Positions 34,186 to 41,766 of a stretch of DNA of 43,941 nucleotides are shown here, piece by piece. Every line of letters begins with the position of its first letter. Positions within the stretch are counted from its first letter, which is position 1. The stretch comes from Bacteroides sp. 224. Its GTDB lineage: Bacteria; Bacteroidota; Bacteroidia; Bacteroidales; Bacteroidaceae. The notes beneath the pieces were generated by a model. It was not told where the DNA came from. It saw only the letters and a program-made list of their open reading frames with translations, and searched no databases. Position numbers and translations under genes: made by a program. The DNA lies in contig NZ_QVMK01000023.1 in NCBI RefSeq assembly GCF_010500995.1, forward strand, positions 1-43,941. Reading direction: 5' to 3'.

Positions 34186-35021
34186 CACAATAAATTGATT
34201 GCATACTATTAAACTGAGAAAAAATCTCATTTTCAACACCTACCAAAAAAAAATAAAATACAAAAGAGTGATAATTCATTGAAGTAGCACAAAGGAACAA
34301 TATACTAATCAAGTATTAGGGAAAATACTTATTGTAATGACACATCCTGAATCTCTACATTACCCTCTGAAAAATATAAGCTGACAGAGAAAGGAGTTAT
34401 TGTCTTAATACTATAACCTGAAGAGAGCGTCTAATTTATTCGCTTTGTCGCAAAAATAACACATTTTTTCGACCAATAGTTGTTTCTTGAAATATTTTTG
34501 TCACTAATCTAAAATCAATTGTCATTTCATTTTATTTTGTGGCCTATGCTCTCAATTCTAATAAATCGACTTTACTTTATTGTCGTACTCTATATATACG
34601 ATATATTAAAGTAAAGGTAGGGAAGAAAGACAAAGAATCGTTTTCTTCTCTACCTTCAAAATCAGAAACTTGTAAAGCATACACGTGATATCATCCACTA
34701 CCTAAGCAATATTAATGGCGAAACCTCTACCCCAAGAGACACCTATTCGTTAATGAAAAATAAAAACGTTAAAAGTGAGCGTTTTAACACACAGGAACAA
34801 GGAGTTTTTCTAACTTTCTACCTTTTAAAGACCAAAACAATGAACACCAATAAGTTATATATGTTGTATTGGAAAATGAAAGTAACCACATAAACCACCA
34901 AAACATCATCCCATTAAAAGAAAGTAACCACCAACAAACAAAAAACCATAAATAACCCTTCATAAACACTCACTCATAAACAACACATTCCTATTTAACA
35001 TCACAAATAACATCACCAATA
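34186..35021. other. Gene-free stretch at the probable right edge of the island
   Basis: I find no supportable gene in these 836 bp. There is an inverted repeat ctttacttta/taaagtaaag (34570-34579, 34607-34616) with an inner cgta/tacg dyad, a small gttaaaa/ttttaac hairpin near 34770-34790, and a low-complexity stretch rich in aacca/aaacca words (about 34880-34960). The change from minus-strand island genes to plus-strand chromosomal genes happens here, so the island's right end is probably inside. Confidence 0.45.
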
Positions 35022-35052
35022 TTTGCACAAAAAAATATTCTTTTTACCTTTG
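35022..35052 (+). promoter_or_regulatory. Full Bacteroidetes promoter (TTTG-N19-TACCTTTG) for the fimbrillin gene
   Basis: TTTG at 35022-35025 and TACCTTTG at 35045-35052 have the 19-nt spacing of the Bacteroides sigma-ABfr consensus. The ATG follows at 35082. Confidence 0.8.
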
Positions 35053-35081
35053 CGGCTATTTTTAACAAATTCTTTAATAAT

Positions 35082-36959
35082 ATGAAAATAAGACTATTTA
35101 CCATGAGGCATTACATTGCTTTGTTCTTATCTCTTTTTTCTTTATTTTCTTGTGTAAATCAGCTTGATAAAGAAGAGGAAACAATCGAACAAGGAACTAT
35201 TCCCATTAACATTTCCACTCGCGTTCAATCCAGTAAGACTCGTGTTACAAATACTTCTTTTGATGTTGATGATGCCATAGGACTTTATGTATTGGTTCAA
35301 CCTGCTACATTGGAAGAAACAAGATACATTGACAATACTAAATTTACATATAACTCCTCACAATTATTTGTAAATGAAGAGTCTATCTTCTATCCGGAAG
35401 GAAATAAATCTTGTAATTTTATTAGCTACTTCCCCTATACCAATGAAGGAGTTAAGAAAGGTACAAACAAGATTGATGTAAGCATAGAGAAAGATCAGAG
35501 TAGCCCTCAAGCTTTTTCGAGTTCTACATTTATGGTGGCCAAAGCTACCAATATCACAGCTACCGAAGAAACTATTGATTTATTGTTTAAGCATAAATTC
35601 ACTCGTTTAAACATACAGATAAACCCTGGAAAGTATTATGATTTGAATGAACTTCTAACAGCCAACCCTACTGTTAGGATAAAAGGAATTAATACCAAAG
35701 CAAGTTATGACTTTGTCACCAATAAAATTTCAGAACAAGACACCCCAGAAGATATCATTCCTTATGGATCATGGAGTATAGTCGATAATGTACTTAGTGG
35801 AAAAAGTGCGATTGCTATTCCACAAACCCTTCAGGCTCCTCACACCATTATCGAATTAATTATAGATGGAAAAGTTTATGAATGTAAAATTAAGGATGAT
35901 TTCATATTATCAAGCGGAAGTGCAGAAGATATCACTATTCACCTTTCGGCTTCTACGCAAGTAGTAGAAGTTTCCATCAATCCCAGTATTGAAGGTTGGG
36001 GAGAAGCTAATCCCAATGAAATAGATGCCGAAGAAGTTTCTGGTCCCTCTATACATATTCCTAGCTTAAGCTTTGCTAAATCGAATGTGTACAAAGTCAT
36101 TAGTCAGGGAAAACAAGTAGCCGAAATCTGTAAAGAATACCTTTGCAGTGATATTTTAAATAGTCAGGCGATTGTAATCTATCCTGTTCAAAACGGACAA
36201 ACGAATCTGGCAAAAGGACTTATATGCCAACTCATAAATGAAACCAAACAAGTGCATGGTGGGGAAATAGAATGGAACAAGAATACTAATACTTTCATTT
36301 ACCAAGAAGGAAATTCATCAGCTATTGACTATATTTACATTACCGATAACAACGAAATATCAACTACCGAAATAAGTAACCCAATTCAAATTTACCATCT
36401 CCCTGATATACTTACTGATACCCGTGGCAGTGAAACAATCACCTACCCCATTGTAAAAATAGGAACCCAATATTGGATGCGCAGCAATCTGAAAGCAACT
36501 AAATATGCAGATGGTACAGACATTACAAAAGGAGAAAATTTCAAAACAGTAGTTGCTAAATATTGCCAACCTAATGCTTTTTACTATTTTTACAATTCGG
36601 CTGCCATTGCCCATAAACCGCTTGCACCGCAAAGCTGGAGAATTGGGAATGAGTCTGATTGGGAAATTCTAAACAAATATATCGACAACAATGTTTCCTT
36701 AATAAAAGGAGGCACTTTTTGGGGAGAAGATAAAGCAAACAACTTAACCGGATTTAATGGAGTTGCCACAGGACTGTATAATGAAGTTCATACCTATCAG
36801 GATGCAAATAAAAATTGGTTTGCATTTTATTGGTGTACAGAAAACAGTAACCCTCAATTAACTCTTCATTCCCTTTATTTGTCTTCTCATAATAATGCAC
36901 TAAATACGGGCAGCAATAAGGATGTTTTAGGCGCCTGCATTCGCTGCATAAAAGAATAA
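35082..36959 (+). CDS. Fimbrillin-family lipoprotein with C-terminal FISUMP domain
   Basis: This 625-aa protein has a lipoprotein signal (LFLSLFSLFSCVNQ; ATG at 35103 is an alternative start). Residues about 30-330 match fimbrillin-like (Mfa/FimA-type) domains: TRVTNTSFDVDDAIGLYV, FISYFPYT, LLFKHKFTRLNIQI. The last 150 residues form a FISUMP-type domain: GTQYWMRSNLKATKYADG, SWRIGNESDWEILNKYI, LTGFNGVATGLYNE, FYWCTENS and a final CIRCIKE. Fimbrillin lipoproteins build or cap surface fimbriae. A FISUMP C-terminus suggests a tip or anchor role rather than a shaft subunit. It stands alone with a strong promoter and terminator. Confidence 0.82.
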   Translation: MKIRLFTMRHYIALFLSLFSLFSCVNQLDKEEETIEQGTIPINISTRVQSSKTRVTNTSFDVDDAIGLYVLVQPATLEETRYIDNTKFTYNSSQLFVNEESIFYPEGNKSCNFISYFPYTNEGVKKGTNKIDVSIEKDQSSPQAFSSSTFMVAKATNITATEETIDLLFKHKFTRLNIQINPGKYYDLNELLTANPTVRIKGINTKASYDFVTNKISEQDTPEDIIPYGSWSIVDNVLSGKSAIAIPQTLQAPHTIIELIIDGKVYECKIKDDFILSSGSAEDITIHLSASTQVVEVSINPSIEGWGEANPNEIDAEEVSGPSIHIPSLSFAKSNVYKVISQGKQVAEICKEYLCSDILNSQAIVIYPVQNGQTNLAKGLICQLINETKQVHGGEIEWNKNTNTFIYQEGNSSAIDYIYITDNNEISTTEISNPIQIYHLPDILTDTRGSETITYPIVKIGTQYWMRSNLKATKYADGTDITKGENFKTVVAKYCQPNAFYYFYNSAAIAHKPLAPQSWRIGNESDWEILNKYIDNNVSLIKGGTFWGEDKANNLTGFNGVATGLYNEVHTYQDANKNWFAFYWCTENSNPQLTLHSLYLSSHNNALNTGSNKDVLGACIRCIKE

Positions 36960-36984
36960 ACCCTCCTCAAAACACTCATTTATA

Positions 36985-37026
36985 GAGAGAATACCCTATT
37001 TTAATATAAGGTATTCTCTCTTTTTA
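36985..37026 (+). terminator. Rho-independent terminator after the fimbrillin gene
   Basis: gagagaatacc (36985-36995) pairs with ggtattctctc (37010-37020) over 11 bp and is followed by tttttattt. Confidence 0.85.
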
Positions 37027-37057
37027 TTTGCCAATACCTCATAAAAATATACTTTTG
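37027..37057 (+). promoter_or_regulatory. Full promoter (TTTG-N19-TACTTTTG) for the metallopeptidase-like gene
   Basis: TTTG at 37027-37030 and TACTTTTG at 37050-37057 are spaced by 19 nt. The -33 element lies directly at the end of the preceding terminator's T-run. Confidence 0.75.
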
Positions 37058-37086
37058 TAGCTTATAATGAATAAATATATAAGAAT

Positions 37087-39969
37087 ATGCTTTCATATAA
37101 ACAGGTCATTGTCTTGTTTGCATTTTCAGCTATTGCAAACTTTCTGCATGCCCAATTTGTAAATTACGGTACTGACCCTTATAAATACAAATGGAATATT
37201 GTCAACACCAATCATTTCAAAATTGTATATCCTCAAGGAAATGACTCAACAGCCTATCGATACGCTACACTATTGGAGACTGCTTATCCTTATGTTCAAC
37301 AAACAATTGGGAATTCCAAAGACAGGAAATTTCCGGTGATTCTGCATCCTGGCAATATGCTATCGAACGGAATGGTATCCTGGGCACCAAGACGCATGGA
37401 GATAATAACTACTCCTTCTTCCGATTTATATGCTCAACAATGGGACAGGCAACTTGTCCTTCATGAATCAAGACACCTATTCCAAACCAACAAAGTGATT
37501 CGTGGCATTTTTAAACCGCTTTACTACGGACTTGGTGAACAAGCTGCCGGCGTAGCTTCATTCTTATTACCCACATGGTTCTTGGAAGGAGATGCCGTAG
37601 CTACCGAAACCGCTTTATCAAATAGCGGGAGAGGAAGATTACCTGAATTTAATATGATCTATCGTGCCCAAATGCTTTCCAACGACTTTTATTCTTTCGA
37701 TAAATGGTTTCTTGGCTCATATAAGAATTATACAGGAAGTAAATATGCATTCGGATATAATCTAACTGCTTTTGCACGACATCAATATGGTGCCGATGTA
37801 TGGAACAAAGTAACCGCCAGATATGCCGACCGCATATTAAACCTCCCTCCATTCTCCAATGCTCTAAAGCACCATACAGGTATTCGCCCTCAAAAGCTGT
37901 TCCAACAAACATTCTCTTTTTTAAATGAAGAATGGAACATACAAGAGAAAGAATATCAACAATCCGGCTTCTCTCCCACTCCTATTTCTCCGGTCAATAA
38001 GGAGTATACCGAATACAAGTATGCTCAATCGTTGAATGATTCCACAGTAATCGCTGTAAAATCAAATTTAAGTGAACTTAATTCGCTAATATCCCTAATA
38101 AACGGAAAAGAAAAAAGGATTACTTATTTAGGGAATATAAACAGCCGTATCACACTTAACAACAATAAAGTGTATTGGAGTGAATATGTTTCCGGTCTGC
38201 GATGGACGCATCAAAACTACTCGGTTATTAAATGTTTAGACTTAGAAACAAAGAAAACTACAACACTAACATCTCGTCAACGTTATCTGACTCCGGCTGT
38301 TGACTCAACAAACAAAAAGATAGCTGCTTCTTGTGTATCAACAGCTGGAAAGAACCGGATAGTATTGGTTAATGCCGAAAATGGAAATGAAATAACCACC
38401 TTTGATACCCCTCAAAATGCATTTGCAAAAGAAATCGCTTATGCCGGAGATAATAGAATTATAGCCATTTTAATAGATAGCAACGGAATCAATATACAGG
38501 AGCTCGATATAAATACAGGCAAGTGGAAAGAGCGTTTAAAACCCACTTGGGCCAATATCAGTTCTCCTATATGGACAAATGATAAGCTCTATTTTGAATC
38601 AGGCTTGAATGGCACCAACAATATTTATTGTTTGGAAGATAATTCATCCAATCCTTATCAAATAACATCTGCTCGTTTTGGTGCATTCACTCCTTCATTA
38701 TCATCCAACGAAAAGGATTTGATTTTCTCAGATTATCAATCTACCGGTTATCAAATAGCATCTGTGCCAATCAATAAGCTACAAAAGAAACAGGCTAACT
38801 TCAACAATCCTTATAAACATAAATTAGCTGAGACAATCAGTCAACAAGAAAACTTCAATTTGGATACAGCTACCATAGCATCTGTTGAATTTAAGCCCAA
38901 ACGTTACTATCGCCTTCCACACTTATTTAAGATACATAGTTGGGCTCCTTTTTATTATGACGTGTCCGATGTTATCAATTTAGACACTGATGACATTAGC
39001 ACAATTGTAAAACCGGGAGCAACCATATTATCTCAAAATACGCTTAACACTTCTATCGCTCAGGCAGGATGGTACTACAAAGACAACTATCACCACGGTA
39101 AACTGGCATTTACTTACATGGGATGGTATCCTGTGGTAGATTTATCGGTTGACTATGGTGCAAAAGCCTTTACAATGTCATGGACACAAAATGAAGAAAC
39201 AGGAAAAGAAAGCATCCGAGGAAGATATACCGATCGCAACCTGATAGAAGCAGAAGCCAGAGTATATATACCATTCAACCTGACTCGCAATCATTATACT
39301 CGTGGGTTCCAGCCATCTGTAACCTATTATTATACTAACAATGAGTATCAGCAATTCAACAGCAGAAAATACCGCAATTTTCAATATATGCTTTCGGAAT
39401 TAAGATTCTACAATTACCGCAAGATGGCTAAACGTGACATACTTCCCCGATGGGGATATCAATTACGTTTGCAACATATATTCTCTCCTTTCAATTCCGA
39501 GAATTACGGACATCTGTACGCAGCCCGACTCACCACTTATCTTCCCGGTATTATAAACAATAACGGATTAATGTTGCGTTTTGGGTATCAGTTTCAAGAT
39601 CTTGACGACAAAGCATTGTATCTACCTAAACGAATCATGACTGAACCGAGAGGATATAATTATTTATATAGTACACGCCAATTAATGACTTTTAGTGCCG
39701 ATTATTCATTCAGTATCATTAGCCCCGATTTCAGTTTGGGTTCATTAATGTATATACGACGCGTACGAAGCAATGCATTTTACGATCTATATCGAAATCA
39801 AGCATCTAAAAAAGCATCATGGAATACGCAAAGTTCCTACGGTCTTGATGTGATCTTAGACTGTAATCTGCTTCAAATTGAATTTCCTATATCATTGGGA
39901 GCACGCATCATAAACCCAATAAATTATGGAAAACTACAGGCAGAAGCACTATTCTCAATCAGTTTTTAG
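37087..39969 (+). CDS. Secreted HExxH metallopeptidase-like protein with C-terminal beta-barrel
   Basis: This 960-aa protein has a signal peptide (1 to about 22, ending LHAQ). Its N-terminal domain carries a zinc site of the gluzincin type: HESRH at 126-130 and a downstream PTWFLEGDAVATE with E167 as probable third ligand. A beta-propeller-like region follows (about 300-590). The last 300 residues alternate aromatic and polar strands and end in an aromatic residue (LFSISF), as expected for an outer-membrane barrel. It is probably an outer-membrane protein with a periplasmic or surface peptidase domain. The substrate is unknown. Confidence 0.72.
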   Translation: MLSYKQVIVLFAFSAIANFLHAQFVNYGTDPYKYKWNIVNTNHFKIVYPQGNDSTAYRYATLLETAYPYVQQTIGNSKDRKFPVILHPGNMLSNGMVSWAPRRMEIITTPSSDLYAQQWDRQLVLHESRHLFQTNKVIRGIFKPLYYGLGEQAAGVASFLLPTWFLEGDAVATETALSNSGRGRLPEFNMIYRAQMLSNDFYSFDKWFLGSYKNYTGSKYAFGYNLTAFARHQYGADVWNKVTARYADRILNLPPFSNALKHHTGIRPQKLFQQTFSFLNEEWNIQEKEYQQSGFSPTPISPVNKEYTEYKYAQSLNDSTVIAVKSNLSELNSLISLINGKEKRITYLGNINSRITLNNNKVYWSEYVSGLRWTHQNYSVIKCLDLETKKTTTLTSRQRYLTPAVDSTNKKIAASCVSTAGKNRIVLVNAENGNEITTFDTPQNAFAKEIAYAGDNRIIAILIDSNGINIQELDINTGKWKERLKPTWANISSPIWTNDKLYFESGLNGTNNIYCLEDNSSNPYQITSARFGAFTPSLSSNEKDLIFSDYQSTGYQIASVPINKLQKKQANFNNPYKHKLAETISQQENFNLDTATIASVEFKPKRYYRLPHLFKIHSWAPFYYDVSDVINLDTDDISTIVKPGATILSQNTLNTSIAQAGWYYKDNYHHGKLAFTYMGWYPVVDLSVDYGAKAFTMSWTQNEETGKESIRGRYTDRNLIEAEARVYIPFNLTRNHYTRGFQPSVTYYYTNNEYQQFNSRKYRNFQYMLSELRFYNYRKMAKRDILPRWGYQLRLQHIFSPFNSENYGHLYAARLTTYLPGIINNNGLMLRFGYQFQDLDDKALYLPKRIMTEPRGYNYLYSTRQLMTFSADYSFSIISPDFSLGSLMYIRRVRSNAFYDLYRNQASKKASWNTQSSYGLDVILDCNLLQIEFPISLGARIINPINYGKLQAEALFSISF

Positions 39970-40038
39970 AAATAAGTTCGGATAAAGTGTTTATCTTTAA
40001 CCCCGAAATAAATATTCATATTTTAAATTGTAATTATT

Positions 40039-40308
40039 ATGGCAAGTAGAAGACAACTCAAGAAGAATGTTAATTATATTATTGGAGAGTTATTTGCAGA
40101 GTGTTTGATTAAAAGCATGAACACCCCTGAAACCAATAAAGAGAAAGCCGATAAAGTATTAACAGATATTCTGATGGTACAAGATGATTTCATCAGTCGT
40201 ATCAGCCATACAGAACCTGGAAATGTAAAAGGCTTTTATAAAAAGTTTCGCGAGGACTTCAATACAAAAGTAAACGGAATTATTGAAGCTATTGAGGATC
40301 TGAAGTAA
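40039..40308 (+). CDS. Conserved 89-aa cytosolic protein, function unknown
   Basis: This is a small, mainly helical protein with a basic start (MASRRQLKKNVNYIIGELFAE) and a charged end (IIEAIEDLK), and without a signal or membrane segment. Length and order, directly before a PlsC-type acyltransferase with a 1-nt gap, suggest a conserved Bacteroidales pair. I do not recognise a domain. The reading frame is well supported by its tight fit in a three-gene cluster. Confidence 0.7.
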   Translation: MASRRQLKKNVNYIIGELFAECLIKSMNTPETNKEKADKVLTDILMVQDDFISRISHTEPGNVKGFYKKFREDFNTKVNGIIEAIEDLK

Positions 40309-40309
40309 A

Positions 40310-40864
40310 ATGAAGAAAGCTATTTATGGTTTTATCTACCAAAAGATTTTGGGATGGAAAGCAGTATGGACAGTCCCAATGTATGATAAATGCGTAATAT
40401 GCGCTGCTCCTCACACATCCAATCTGGATTTATTTATTGGTAAACTCTTTTATGGAACAGCCGGAGGTAAAACTAGTTTCATGATGAAAAAAGAATGGTT
40501 TTTCTTTCCTTTGGGTCTTTTCTTTAAAGCCGCAGGTGGAATACCGGTAGATCGGAAGAAAAAAACATCACTGGTTGATCAAATGGTGGAAGCATTTGCC
40601 AAAAGAAAGAAATTTCATTTAGCAATAACTCCGGAAGGTACTCGCAAAGCGAATCCTAACTGGAAAAAAGGATTTTATTACATTGCATTAAAAGCCAAAG
40701 TTCCTATTATATTAATAGGTATAGATTATAGAACAAAAACTATTTCAGCAGCAAAGTCACTATTTCCTACTGGAGATATAGAAAAAGACATGCGCGAAAT
40801 TAAACTTTACTATAAAAACTTCTCAGGAAGGCATCCCGAGAACTTTGCACTCGGAACTATTTAA
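40310..40864 (+). CDS. 1-acyl-glycerol-3-phosphate acyltransferase family protein
   Basis: This 184-aa protein has the PlsC-family signatures: APHTSNLD (the HxxxxD catalytic pair), KKEWFFFPLGLFFKAAGGIPVDR, and ITPEGTR. It transfers an acyl chain from acyl-ACP or acyl-CoA to a lysophospholipid-type acceptor at the inner membrane. It is shorter than PlsC (about 240 aa) and lacks an N-terminal membrane helix, as in the small Bacteroidetes group. It sits between the 89-aa gene (1 nt) and the nitrilase-family gene (3 nt), probably one transcript. Confidence 0.85.
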   Translation: MKKAIYGFIYQKILGWKAVWTVPMYDKCVICAAPHTSNLDLFIGKLFYGTAGGKTSFMMKKEWFFFPLGLFFKAAGGIPVDRKKKTSLVDQMVEAFAKRKKFHLAITPEGTRKANPNWKKGFYYIALKAKVPIILIGIDYRTKTISAAKSLFPTGDIEKDMREIKLYYKNFSGRHPENFALGTI

Positions 40865-40867
40865 TGC

Positions 40868-41638
40868 ATGAGAGTAACCATACTGCAAACTGATATTTCC
40901 TGGGAAAATAAACAGGAAAACCTGCTTAAGTTGCAAAAACATTTGGAAAAGCTTCGGGGTACTACCAATTTGGTTGTACTCCCGGAGATGTTTTCCACAG
41001 GATTTAGCATGAACAGTCGCCAGCTTGCAGAACCAATTGATGGCCCCACTATTCAAACACTTCGAGAATGGGCCATTAAATATCAAACGGCTTTAACAGG
41101 AAGCTACATTGCCTCCGACAGCAACCATTTCTATAACCGGGGCTTTTTTCTCACACCGGATGGTCAATCTTACTTTTATGACAAAAAGCATCTGTTTAGA
41201 ATGGGAGAAGAATCGAACCATTTCGCAGCAGGTAACAAAAGACTTATCATTCCTTATATGGGATGGAACATTTGTTTACTAATTTGTTACGATCTTCGAT
41301 TTCCTGTATGGGCCAGAAATACACATAACGAGTACGATTTACTTCTTTATACAGCCAACTGGCCAGATTCAAGACACTTGGTATGGGACACCCTATTGCC
41401 AGCCCGTGCTTTAGAAAACATGAGCTATGTGTGTGGAGTCAATAGAGTTGGCACAGACGGAAACAATCTTATTTACAGTGGAGGAAGTAAACTATATTCG
41501 GCAAAAGGAGAGTTATTAGCAGCCATTCCGGATCATAAAGAAGACGCAATAACCGTTGAACTTTCCCTATCTTCCCTGCAACAATTCCGAAATAAATTTC
41601 CAGTCTGGAAAGATGCAGATGAATTTAAGTTTTGTTAA
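40868..41638 (+). CDS. Nitrilase-superfamily amidohydrolase (omega-amidase-like)
   Basis: This 256-aa cytosolic enzyme has the catalytic triad of the carbon-nitrogen hydrolase family: Glu40 in VVLPEMFSTGF, Lys106 in FYDKKHLF and Cys140 in LLICYDLRFP. GVNRVGTDGN after the barrel is also typical. It resembles YafV/Nit2-type omega-amidases, which hydrolyse alpha-keto-glutaramate or related amides in metabolite repair. Length is normal. It starts 3 nt after the acyltransferase gene. Confidence 0.88.
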   Translation: MRVTILQTDISWENKQENLLKLQKHLEKLRGTTNLVVLPEMFSTGFSMNSRQLAEPIDGPTIQTLREWAIKYQTALTGSYIASDSNHFYNRGFFLTPDGQSYFYDKKHLFRMGEESNHFAAGNKRLIIPYMGWNICLLICYDLRFPVWARNTHNEYDLLLYTANWPDSRHLVWDTLLPARALENMSYVCGVNRVGTDGNNLIYSGGSKLYSAKGELLAAIPDHKEDAITVELSLSSLQQFRNKFPVWKDADEFKFC

Positions 41639-41699
41639 AACGAATATAAGAAACCAACAATACCTACAATAAGGTAGTTTTCATAAAAAAGTTCTTTCG

Positions 41700-41707
41700 T
41701 ATCTTTG
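41700..41707 (+). promoter_or_regulatory. -7 box TATCTTTG for the NagB-like/PIG-L gene
   Basis: TATCTTTG lies 59 nt before the ATG at 41767. The long leader shows no clear secondary structure. Confidence 0.55.
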
Positions 41708-41766
41708 TTCACGTAAAAGAACAGTTTGAGACTTTAGTCTGACACAACTTAATGAATAATTAATTT

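Noticed and set aside
34300..34335. Another possible right attachment site (gtattagggaaaatac)
   Set aside because: It matches the mnmE end only in scattered bases and is itself a small palindrome.
34784..34969. A Trp/Phe-rich 61-codon frame on the minus strand
   Set aside because: It is the complement of a low-complexity aacca-rich stretch and its composition is that of a translated simple sequence.
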